Assembly (NCBI GenBank): GCA_047615875.1
Contig: JBLHGU010000263.1
Coordinates: 1 to 6,943 of the forward strand
Origin: JBLHGU01 sp047615875
GTDB taxonomy: Bacteria > Pseudomonadota > Gammaproteobacteria > Arenicellales > CAJQKF01
Length of the DNA: 6,943 bases
Reading direction: 5' to 3'
Part shown: positions 1 to 6,227 of the stretch, one piece after another
Layout of the letters: the number at the start of each line of letters is the position of its first letter
How positions within the stretch are numbered: position 1 is the stretch's first letter
The notes under the pieces: model-generated
What the model was told of the DNA's origin: nothing
The model's input: the letters and a program-made list of their open reading frames with translations, nothing else
Databases searched by the model: none
Program-made: the position numbers and the translations under genes

Positions 1-359
1 GCCTGTAGGCTAAACCCTGCTTCTTTCGCAACCTGGGCATATCGATCATCTGCTTCAACCGCTGGCAGAGTCTGTAACGTCAATACTTGGCGTCCTTGCC
101 GAGGCCCCACCGCAATCCGATAGCTGACCGAGCATCCAATGAGCTGTTGCATCGAATCGTCATCCATACCATCCGGTTGCAAGTAGCTGCTTTCTTCATC
201 ACGTTGCAGAATACCCTGGCGTTCAAGATACCGAGCTACGCGGTGGCTGATACTGTGTACGAGTTGGGCTAGTTCTTCCTGAGTTGGCGCATTTGTCCGT
301 TGAAATATTGCTTTACCGTATTTGTTTTTTGCATAAAACCCATCAAGGAACAGCATGTG

Positions 360-421
360 GGCCGTTCCTACGCATCCATGCGCTCACGGCATTAGTGATT
401 CCCTTCACGTCAAATGGACCG
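360..421. repeat. 62-nt insertion with hairpin inside the IS91 transposase
   Basis: The transposase frame is interrupted between the ALNLN block (ending near 434) and the HMLFLDG block (starting at 359). The sequence GGGCCG occurs at 359-364 and again at 421-426. Removing the 62 nt between the two copies joins the two reading frames exactly (…LNPNAAHMLFLDG…). The insert contains a perfect hairpin, CGCAT-cc-ATGCG, at 371-382. The direct repeat could be a target-site duplication. The repeat family is unknown to me. Confidence 0.5.
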
Positions 422-640
422 GGCCGCGTTCGGATTCAAGTTTAATGCACTCGGGGCGCCGGACCGTCCAAACCGATGAATAAGCGTGACTGAACCGGCC
501 TTTGCCGTTTTTTGAGTCTTCGCTGCCTTTTTGATGAGGTGGGATGCAATCGCGCGGTGGACGATGCCCAGCGCTTTGCCCATCAGTTCTGGGCGACTGG
601 CGAACAGGAATCTCAGTTGGAAAGGAAAACTCAACACCCT

Positions 641-688
641 CGGCAATAGCTCCTGCATTGCTCTACTACATGCCATCCATGGCAATAA
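641..688. repeat. 48-nt in-frame insertion with hairpin inside the IS91 transposase
   Basis: The expected transposase text is IRQWVLSFPFQ. Here 16 extra residues (LLPWMACSRAMQELLPR in place of W) lie between IRQ and VLSFPFQ. The inserted DNA holds the hairpin TGCCA-tcca-TGGCA at 671-684, and the word GGCAAT occurs near both ends (642-647 and 681-686). The core ATCCATG is the same as in the insertion at 360-421. It looks like a small dispersed hairpin element; no database comparison could be made. Confidence 0.5.
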
Positions 689-784
689 TTGGCGGATGGG
701 TTCATGCGGCAGGACTTCGTCTACCAACAGGGCTGCACTCTCAGCCATGCGTCTGGCACCGCAACTGGGACAGAAACCCCGTCG

Positions 785-810
785 TTCGCCTCATGGCGCC
801 TACTGTTGGT
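785..810. repeat. Short frameshifting insertion with hairpin inside the IS91 transposase
   Basis: Between the codons for VAFNC (Cys codon at 811-813) and RRGFCPSC (Arg codon at 782-784), family members normally have a single residue. Here there are 26 nt, a net gain of about 23, which shifts the frame. The extra DNA holds a small hairpin, CGCC-tcat-GGCG, at 787-798. It has the same design, a short stem around a CATG-containing loop, as the other two insertions in this gene. Confidence 0.4.
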
Positions 811-1104
811 ACAGTTGAACGCAACCAACCGTTCATGGCGGCAGGTACTGCATTGTACGCGCAAAAACCCATGCTCCAGTCGGCCACATTTGAGGTATTA
901 ATCGAATTCCTTTTGTACGTGGTAGGGTAACGATCGTCCTTGTTCCGCCATGTAAGCACGAAACTCCGGATAGTACCGGTCAATAATGCGATAGAGGCGT
1001 GTTTTTTCTGGCCGATGTCGTTCATGAGGGCGTTGGAGTGGCGCGCTTTCCTTGAGGACCGATGAGTGGTGCATGTCTGTTTCCATTCCATGGAGACAGT
1101 ACTT

Positions 1105-1142
1105 ATGTTCTCATAATGTTCTCTGATTTCCTATATGTTCGC
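1105..1142. repeat. Three short direct repeats, ATGTTCTC type
   Basis: The octamer ATGTTCTC occurs at 1105-1112 and 1116-1123, and ATGTTCGC follows at 1135-1142. They lie just upstream of the IS91 transposase start and before the reverse-transcriptase remnant. They may mark the 5' end of the IS91-type element, which targets tetranucleotides such as GAAC or CAAG. The boundary itself cannot be fixed from this window. Confidence 0.3.
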
Positions 1143-1165
1143 TTTTCGCTCATTTTTGCCCTTGC

Positions 1166-1485
1166 TACAGGGGTATTTATCGGGGCATATCCAGAGGCTG
1201 CCGGTTGAGTCCGATACTGGGTGCCTTGTATTTAAAAGCACTGGTCGACCATTTCACCGATAAAAGTCTTTATTACGTCCGCTACATGGACGACATTTTA
1301 ATCTTGACCAAGACCCGATGGCAAAATTGAAAATGGTTATATTCCAGGCATCCTGCCTTCCACCCTTCTGGCCAGCTAAAGCTGTTCAAAATGGTTCCCG
1401 ACAATTTTGTGATTGCCTTGGTTCTCACTTCAATGGAAGTCATTTAACCGTGGCAATAAAGACGGTTGAGAAATACGTTTTACAT
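1166..1485 (+). pseudogene. Reverse transcriptase remnant (YMDD type)
   Basis: Fragment of an RNA-directed DNA polymerase. In one frame it reads YRGIYRGISRGC, then LSPILGALYLKALVDHF and YYVRYMDDILILTKTRWQ, ending in TGA at 1328-1330. These match the RGxxLSPxxGAxxL (block 4) and YxDD (block 5) signatures of prokaryotic reverse transcriptases; the catalytic YMDD is at 1283-1294. Later pieces are in shifted frames: QLKLFKMVPDN resembles the usual LKL-K-PDKTFI block, and CDCLGSHFNGSHLTVAIKTVEKYV (1408-1479) resembles FDFLGYHF…LTVA. The text between is shorter than expected, so there are frameshifts and a small deletion. The N-terminal half is missing and the 3' end abuts the IS3 remnant. RGC…LSP and YMDD differ from the standard group II maturase (PQGG…SPLLANIYL, YADD), so I call it an unclassified retron/group-II-like RT. 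Not functional. Confidence 0.75.
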
Positions 1486-1491
1486 TGGCAA

Positions 1492-1658
1492 CAGCCAGTC
1501 TGCGATCTCATCATTCTCGTCGCTGAGTTTTGGCTGATAACGATAGCAGGTCTCGCTGATTGCAAAAGCCCTGCACGCGATGCGTATGCTCACTTCATAA
1601 CTGGATTGGACTTTAACGGCCATCTCTCGTCGTCGAGACGGCCTTAGTACTTTCCCTC
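1492..1658 (-). pseudogene. IS3-family orfB (integrase-type transposase), N-terminal fragment
   Basis: The frame shifted relative to orfA reads RPSRRREMAVKVQ, then YEVSIRIACRAFAISETCYR and YQPKLSDENDEIADWL. This is the classic N-terminal part of IS3-family OrfB, the HTH-like region before the DDE integrase core. After ADWL the homology ends and a TAA follows at 1480-1482, inside the reverse-transcriptase remnant. Roughly the first 50 residues of a protein of about 270 remain. The frame offset from orfA fits the usual IS3 arrangement, in which OrfB is made by ribosomal frameshifting. Confidence 0.75.
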
Positions 1659-1910
1659 CAATGCTTCCTTGCGAATCTCCGATACCAGTCGCTCTTCGGC
1701 GTACATTTTCTAAAGGCGACGATTTTCCTCCTCGAGCTCCTTCATCCGCTTCATGAACGAGGCATCCATGCCGCCAAATTTAGAGCGCCATTTATAAAAC
1801 GCCGCCTCACTCATGCCGTGCTCGCGGCACAGATCGGCAACTTTTGCACCGTCTTCGTTCTGCTTAAGTATCGCTAGAATTTGGTTATCCGAATATCTTG
1901 ATATTTTCAT
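1644..1910 (-). pseudogene. IS3-family orfA (transposase, HTH_Tnp_1) with internal stop
   Basis: OrfA is the DNA-binding part of IS3-family transposases. The ATG at 1908-1910 follows an AGAGG-like ribosome site. The protein starts MKISRYSDNQILAILKQNE, continues with GAKVADLCREHGMSEAAFY KW (helix-turn-helix) and then a charged, leucine-zipper-like tail, MKELEEENRRL. At 1710-1712 a TAG replaces what is normally a Lys codon (RRLKKMYAEE in relatives). After it the frame continues KMYAEERLVSEIRKEALEGK to a TAA at 1644-1646, giving the usual length of 88 residues. A single A-to-T change would explain the nonsense codon. The 66-residue product could still bind the IS end, but no transposase can be made. 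Confidence 0.82.
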
Positions 1911-1980
1911 TGAGAACCTCTGTTTTCAGTTTACAAAAATTCTCTACTTTTGACTTCGGTTAATTTCTGGGGGGATTACA

Positions 1981-2271
1981 GGCTGACATCATAATAGTTT
2001 GATAATTCTACTAGCTGGCACCAATAGGCGGCAGAGCATCGGTTTTGGCTTGAAATGACGAAAAAATTCTTGAGAAATTATTAGGGTTGCTGGAAATCTG
2101 ACTAATAAGACGAGGGTTTATTGAATATTGGAGATGATTCTGAAAATCGACTTCAGTGGATAGGGCTTTTATCCTTCCTATACCTTATACCTTGTCATTT
2201 TACCTTCGATAACGACTGCGTGATATGAATGAGAGTGCGTATGCAGAGCAGATTCCCTTGTTTCCTACCGG
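1981..2271. other. Gene-free spacer between the IS3 remnant and the cyclase gene
   Basis: No intact gene is visible in this stretch of about 290 nt. It holds the cupin relic at 2195-2248, a short inverted repeat GGATA-N7-TATCC at 2157-2173, and a small tandem word, TATACCT TATACCT, around 2179-2192. Otherwise it is AT-rich without a clear promoter. Confidence 0.6.
2195..2248 (-). pseudogene. Relic of a second cupin (DUF4437-like) gene
   Basis: On the minus strand this reads LHTHSHSYHAVVIEGKM, which corresponds to LHIHSHSYHAAVIEGKI in the cupin gene at 6228-6674. I count 46 of 54 identical bases between 2195-2248 and 6392-6445. The stretch is the first cupin metal-binding motif with its His cluster. 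Outside it the similarity ends within a few codons on both sides, and stops occur in frame. It is therefore a fragment of a diverged paralogue, not an active gene. Confidence 0.7.
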
Positions 2272-2283
2272 TTATTTAACCGG
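2268..2283. repeat. Perfect inverted repeat over the cyclase stop codon
   Basis: CCGGTTA-tt-TAACCGG spans the stop codon (2272-2274) of the diguanylate cyclase. The stem could protect or end the transcript, but no T-run follows on the minus strand, so it is not a standard intrinsic terminator. Confidence 0.35.
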
Positions 2284-4677
2284 CCGGACATCTGGTTTAA
2301 GAGGAAGAATATACCAGCCATTTTTCCCTGCTTTTTTAGCCTTATACATCGCTTCATCCGCTTTAATCATTAACTTGTCTACAGTATTTGCGTGATGAGG
2401 TAGCAACGCAATGCCGATACTGGCCGAAATACCGATAGTTCTCGAATCGACGATATAGTCCTCAGCCAGCGAACTAATAATTCGGCGGGCGAAGGGCTTG
2501 ATTTCATCGACACTTTTCAAATCAGTCATCAAGATCGCGAATTCATCACCTCCGAGACGCGCAACAGTATCTTCCGTTCGCAGGTTGTCACTAAGCCGCT
2601 GACCTACCTCAATCAGAATTCTATCGCCAACCGCATGACCGTAATTATCGTTAACCAGCTTAAAACCATCCAGATCAATAAACAACAGGGCGCCTTTAGT
2701 ACTGTGCCGATTCGACCTGGCTACCGCGATTTTCATCCTGTCCATTATCATGAGGCGGTTAGGGAGTCCGGTGAGCACATCGTGGTGCGCCATATGCTCC
2801 ATTCGCTCGCGATGCTTGTGGATTTCAGTGACATCGGAGAACAGGCCTACATAATTCGATACTTGATCGGTATCGGGATCACGAATTTCAGAAATATTGA
2901 TTTGCTCGACATATAGCTCCCCACTTTTGTTTCGATTCCAGACTTCACCGTGCCAGTTTCCAGTCTTGGCCAGCGATGTCCACATTTCCTGATAAAAAGA
3001 TTTGTCGTGTTTCCCGCTGGAAAGCATTCTTGGGCTTCTGCCCAGAACATCATCTTTTGAATACCCAGTTATCTCGGTAAACATCGGATTAACATCAACG
3101 AAATGAACATCAGCATCGACAATCATAATGCCTTCCCGTGCATGGTATAAAACGCGGTTGGTTAGATGCAGAGCCTCCTCGGCTCGCTTTCGTTCGGTAA
3201 TATCCTGGACAGATCCTTCGGCTAACGTCACTTTATGCTCTGAGTCGAAACTTAATTCGGCACGTTCGTTTACCCACCGAATCTCGTTACCGACCTGAAT
3301 ACGGTGTTCGATATCATAGCGAGCACCATTCAATGCTGCTTTCCAGGTATCATTGAGCCTTTCCCGGTCATCAACATGTATGAATGACATGAAGCGTTCG
3401 AAATCCATCGGTGCACCTGGTGCCAGTCCAAATATCCGATAGGTTTCTTCCGACCATTGCAAGTCATTCGTTGCTGGATCCAGAGTCCAGCTACCTATTC
3501 TAGCAACAGCATGAGTCCGTTTTAATTTTTGTTCGCTAGACTTGAGCTTTCCCAATGTCGTGGCCAGTGCCAGTGCCTGTTGCGAGGTGCTCTTCCGATG
3601 ACGGGCAATCGACATAATTACAATAAACAATAATACATCAACCGTAAGTCCTCCAACTGCAACGATAGTCGGTTGTGCATTGTCCAACTGACGATCAAAG
3701 TCCAAACGACTAGACAATTGAATCGTCCAGTTGCGGCCCTGTAAATGAAGCGATCTTTCCTCTCTGAATTTTCCCGGTAACTGAGACTCACCAACATCGG
3801 ATAAGCTATCGTATAACAACTGCTCAGGCGCAACGACATCGCCATCGTAAATTTTATATTTGATTAACGAGGCACCCTCGGTCAGAGTACCCTGGAGCAA
3901 ATCTTTCACTCGAAAAGCGCTGTAAACGTATCCACGAAGTGCTACACGTCTTTCCTCTACACTGATCAAAGACATATGGGAGCGATACAGGGGAAGGTAG
4001 ACCAGAAACCCGGCCTGAATATCTTTATTGGTTTCCTGCACCAAAGTTACTTTTCCAGACAACGCTGGCTTACCCTGATCGGCGGCTCGTCGCATGGCTT
4101 CACGACGCACTGGGTTTGAATACATATCGTATCCAAAGGCGCGAAGATTACGACCCGAGAAAGGCTCAAGGTAAATAATCGCGCTGTAAATATCGCGTTC
4201 ACCACCAGGGCTAATCCCGTAGTTAGGAAATCCCTCGTCGTGTAACCGATTTTCATGTGCCAGACGATCTTCGGGTGTAATCATCTCGGCATAACCTACT
4301 CCCTGAATACCTGGCCAGTAAGTATCGATTAACAGCGTCGAGACATACGCCTTCCAGTCGGACCGTGTTACTTCATCTGAAGCCTTGAAGAGTCCGATAC
4401 CCCCGCGCAAAACCTGCTCGTACGCGTCCATACGCCCGGTAATAGCCGTTATAGTATTATCGACTTCGAAATTAAACCGGTCCTGTGCCCGGGACTCAAC
4501 ATAGGCATTAGATAATACCCAGGCGAAAATGGTAAGCACCAGAGAGACACCTAATACCATCCAGGCGGTATACTGGTTATGGAAAATTTCTCCGATTGTT
4601 CTTTTCTTGAATTGATCAACAACCATGGTGCTTTTAAAAAATCCTGCATAACTATTTATTTCAACTCTATATAGCAC
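2272..4677 (-). CDS. CHASE-PAS-PAS-GGDEF membrane diguanylate cyclase
   Basis: Probable diguanylate cyclase: two GTP to cyclic di-GMP, at the inner membrane. In its 801 residues I see: cytosolic leader 1-37; membrane segment about 38-57; periplasmic CHASE domain about 70-300 (with WPGIQGVGYAE and FGYDMYSNPVRREAM); second membrane segment about 337-357; short linker; PAS_3-type domain about 390-495 (GSWTLDPATNDLQWSEE, ending VQDITERKRAEEAL); second PAS about 505-620; GGDEF domain about 630-795. The active-site GGDEF (709-713) is intact, as is the metal-binding Asp in LFIDLDGFK (Asp668). An inhibitory I-site RTED (700-703) lies exactly five residues before GGDEF, so product feedback is expected. 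There is no EAL domain. The GTG start is chosen because AGGTGAT lies just upstream; the ATG at codon 18 (4624-4626) has no comparable site. Likely monocistronic. The CHASE ligand is unknown. Confidence 0.95.
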   Translation of the reverse strand: MLYRVEINSYAGFFKSTMVVDQFKKRTIGEIFHNQYTAWMVLGVSLVLTIFAWVLSNAYVESRAQDRFNFEVDNTITAITGRMDAYEQVLRGGIGLFKASDEVTRSDWKAYVSTLLIDTYWPGIQGVGYAEMITPEDRLAHENRLHDEGFPNYGISPGGERDIYSAIIYLEPFSGRNLRAFGYDMYSNPVRREAMRRAADQGKPALSGKVTLVQETNKDIQAGFLVYLPLYRSHMSLISVEERRVALRGYVYSAFRVKDLLQGTLTEGASLIKYKIYDGDVVAPEQLLYDSLSDVGESQLPGKFREERSLHLQGRNWTIQLSSRLDFDRQLDNAQPTIVAVGGLTVDVLLFIVIMSIARHRKSTSQQALALATTLGKLKSSEQKLKRTHAVARIGSWTLDPATNDLQWSEETYRIFGLAPGAPMDFERFMSFIHVDDRERLNDTWKAALNGARYDIEHRIQVGNEIRWVNERAELSFDSEHKVTLAEGSVQDITERKRAEEALHLTNRVLYHAREGIMIVDADVHFVDVNPMFTEITGYSKDDVLGRSPRMLSSGKHDKSFYQEMWTSLAKTGNWHGEVWNRNKSGELYVEQINISEIRDPDTDQVSNYVGLFSDVTEIHKHRERMEHMAHHDVLTGLPNRLMIMDRMKIAVARSNRHSTKGALLFIDLDGFKLVNDNYGHAVGDRILIEVGQRLSDNLRTEDTVARLGGDEFAILMTDLKSVDEIKPFARRIISSLAEDYIVDSRTIGISASIGIALLPHHANTVDKLMIKADEAMYKAKKAGKNGWYILPLKPDVRPVK

Positions 4678-4687
4678 AAATCACCTG
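4678..4687 (-). promoter_or_regulatory. Ribosome binding site supporting the GTG start of the cyclase
   Basis: The minus strand reads CAGGTGATTT directly before the GTG at 4675-4677. AGGTGAT is complementary to the 16S rRNA 3' tail. Spacing is short but acceptable. This decides for the GTG start over the ATG 17 codons downstream. Confidence 0.55.
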
Positions 4688-5161
4688 AAACATAAGGCTT
4701 TTGCAAAACACGCACCCTTATGACCCCGGGCTATCTTTCAAGCTTCGAACCCAGTTAGTGAAGCGACTGAAAAAACACCCACAACGATCATTATGGGTTA
4801 TTCATGACCTGAAAATATTTAGTCCTGGTTGATTTTGGCAATATATAAGGGTTTCACTGGATAGGGCTAACACTGCGAGATTCAGAAGCGCAGTTCAAAA
4901 ATATTCGGTTTAGTTTTGATCTTAGTGGAATTATTTGACTTCGATATTCCTGGCGTTGTTGACGTCATCACTGACAGAGGATAACGGCGTACTACGTTTC
5001 ACTATTACGCCGTACGATGCTTGCCACCCGAACGGCAGGAGAAGCGGTATTCGATGGCTTGAATGTGGCCTGGAATCTGTAATGCCCAATCCAAAAAGGA
5101 TGGATTTTGAGTAATACAGAAATGCAACAGGTGGGCGGAGGCACATTCGAGTCGATAAACC
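4678..5161. other. 484-nt stretch without a recognisable gene
   Basis: This lies between the 3' end of the AraC gene and the cyclase start, so it should contain the cyclase promoter; I could not pick out convincing -35/-10 boxes. A 59-codon plus-strand frame (TTG 4935 to TAA 5112-5114) includes TPYDACHPNGRRSGIRWLE, which reads like protein but matches no family I recognise and has no ribosome site. An 8-bp inverted repeat, ACGGCGTA / TACGCCGT, lies at 4984-4991 and 5006-5013. A 16-nt word at 4853-4868 nearly repeats 2152-2167. Confidence 0.5.
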
Positions 5162-6124
5162 TCAATGTGCTTTTTGATCCCTTAACGCCAACATTTCTCG
5201 TCGCCAGGCACCTGGATAACTATCATATTCATTTTTGAATGCTCGACTAAAAGCTGACTCATCCCGATAATCAACTTGCATCGCGACTGCACTGATCGAG
5301 TCCCGGGTGGTGCTGAGTAATTCTGAAGCTTTCAGCATGCGCCATTTCGTCGTATACGTTCCCGGCGGCATTCCGACCAATGCATTGAATTTTGCGGATA
5401 AGCTAGTGTGAGGCATACAGGCGACGCGAGCCATCTCACTCACGCTTACCTCAGAAGAATAGTTATTGTGGACATAGTGCAGTGCTCGGCATATTTGCTT
5501 GTCACTGAGTGCCGCCAGAAAACCAACCTCGATACCGTGCTCGTGAATATGTGCCTGAATGATCTGGATATAGAGGATTTTTACTAGTCGACTGGTGATT
5601 GCTTCGAAGCCACTGCCAGACCCAGATGTCTCCTGCACCAACATACTAACGGCACCATCCAGCCAGTGGTTGTTTAAGCTGCCCCCATTTTTCAAATAGA
5701 TACAATCGGGGAGTTCATCCAGCAGTGGATTGTTGAGCAAGCGATCACATTCAAAATGTCCGCAAATCAAAGTACAGGATTCTGGCCCATCGGCAAAAAT
5801 CGACTCCCCGCTGACACAGCTTTCAACGACAGTCATGCCATCCATATGCAGCGCCGTTGCAGAACTGCCGATCCAGTGCTGACTACCCCAGGGCAGCAAC
5901 ACCAGATCACCACTGTTGAATCGTTTTACCTCTGACTCCTTTCCCGTTCCAAACATACAACTACCCGAAACAACCAAATGGAACTGACCATAAGGTGATT
6001 CACCGCATTGCATGGCCCAGGGTTCGGGAAACGCTTGCTGAAAATAGATAACTCCATTTAATCTCAGGGCCTTGAGTATTGCACTTAGCCCGTCGTCGAT
6101 TGTGTTATAGGAAACATTTGACAC
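5162..6124 (-). CDS. AraC-family transcriptional regulator with cupin-type N-terminal domain
   Basis: 320-residue transcription factor. The N-terminal half (about 8-190) matches the cupin_6-type effector domain common in AraC regulators: DGLSAILKALRLNGVIYF, then FHLVVSGSC, then FNSGDLVLLPWGSQHWI, a beta-barrel pattern with the usual G-D-L-V-L-P-x-G-x-x-H signature. The C-terminal HTH_18 domain (about 215-313) has two helix-turn-helix units: VSEMARVACMPHTSLSAKF with the linker VGMPPGTY, then ISAVAMQVDYRDESAFSRAF with the closing signature YPGAWRRE. Length is typical. The ATG at 6122-6124 lacks a good ribosome site; a GTG two codons upstream is possible. The gene lies 103 nt after a cupin gene on the same strand, and two overlapping hairpins sit in that gap. 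Effector and target genes are unknown; local or self regulation is only a guess. Confidence 0.92.
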   Translation of the reverse strand: MSNVSYNTIDDGLSAILKALRLNGVIYFQQAFPEPWAMQCGESPYGQFHLVVSGSCMFGTGKESEVKRFNSGDLVLLPWGSQHWIGSSATALHMDGMTVVESCVSGESIFADGPESCTLICGHFECDRLLNNPLLDELPDCIYLKNGGSLNNHWLDGAVSMLVQETSGSGSGFEAITSRLVKILYIQIIQAHIHEHGIEVGFLAALSDKQICRALHYVHNNYSSEVSVSEMARVACMPHTSLSAKFNALVGMPPGTYTTKWRMLKASELLSTTRDSISAVAMQVDYRDESAFSRAFKNEYDSYPGAWRREMLALRDQKAH

Positions 6125-6148
6125 ATTTAAGTCAAGTTCGCATTAGTT

Positions 6149-6166
6149 CGGTATTTCACAATACCG
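6149..6166. promoter_or_regulatory. Palindrome upstream of the AraC gene
   Basis: CGGTATT-tcac-AATACCG is a perfect 7-bp inverted repeat with a 4-nt centre, 25 nt upstream of the AraC ATG. It can act as an RNA hairpin or as an operator. It shares three bases (6164-6166) with the longer hairpin next to it, so the two cannot both form completely. Confidence 0.5.
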
Positions 6167-6193
6167 AGGTTACCTGCTACAGCGTAACCCCGG
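6164..6193 (-). terminator. Strong hairpin between the cupin and AraC genes
   Basis: On the minus strand CCGGGGTTAC pairs with GTAACCTCGG (10 pairs, one G-U). An inner CTG/CAG stem has a TAG loop and a single bulged G. It lies 35 nt after the cupin stop codon. No T-run follows, so it may be a weak or factor-assisted terminator, an attenuator, or a processing site between the two genes. Confidence 0.45.
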
Positions 6194-6227
6194 TGCAGAT
6201 ATATAAACATTGGCGAGTAGAGTCTTA

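Larger units (their letters stand above)
1..1086 (-). pseudogene. IS91-family transposase, degenerate and cut by the window edge
   Basis: Remnant of a rolling-circle (Y2/HUH-type) IS91-family transposase, recognised by its conserved blocks. The N-terminus (898-1086) has the family pattern around RLYRIIDRYYPEFRAYMAE and ends VQKEFD before a TAA at 898-900. The same frame continues as YLKCGRLEHGFLRVQC with a zinc-finger-like CxxC and LVAFNC down to about 811. A second frame (784 to about 434) reads RRGFCPSCGARRMAESAALL, then LSFPFQLRFLFASRPELM and GIVHRAIASHLIKK. A third frame (359 to 2) reads HMLFLDGFYAKNKYGKA, then APTQEELAQLV and SYRIAVGPRQGRQVLTLQ, open to the edge. Lesions are one nonsense codon, two frameshifting insertions (about 23 and 62 nt) and one in-frame insertion of about 48 nt. 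The C-terminal part is outside the window. The family assignment is from memory of conserved blocks; it is certainly not functional as it stands. Confidence 0.88.
1491..1980 (-). mobile_element. Truncated IS3-family insertion sequence
   Basis: About 490 bp of what is normally an element of about 1.2 kb. The right end (5' end relative to transcription) appears intact: on the minus strand the element probably starts TGTAATCCCCCCAGAAATT at 1980, a plausible terminal inverted repeat starting TG. It is followed by the orfA leader, orfA and the first part of orfB. Homology stops near 1491, where orfB gives way to the reverse-transcriptase remnant. The other end and the DDE catalytic domain are missing, so the element is immobile by itself. 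Confidence 0.7.

Noticed and set aside
531..930. Plus-strand open frames of 70-128 codons across the IS91 region
   Set aside because: They run antisense to the transposase remnant, whose conserved blocks are clear on the minus strand; the plus-strand translations look random.
1318..1647. A 109-codon plus-strand frame as a separate gene
   Set aside because: Its middle is the shifted RT C-terminal block and its last third is antisense to IS3 orfB, so it is a chance fusion of two remnants.
2635..4256. Several 68-93 codon frames inside the cyclase gene
   Set aside because: All are shadows of the 801-residue cyclase frame, which has intact domains from end to end.
4692..4721. ATAAGG…CCTTAT inverted repeat upstream of the cyclase as operator or terminator
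   Set aside because: Only 6 bp with an 18-nt loop and no supporting T-run or promoter context, so chance is likely.
4931..5146. Minus-strand 71-codon open frame
   Set aside because: No ribosome site, no recognisable domain and a low-complexity, unconvincing composition; it overlaps a plus-strand frame that looks no worse.
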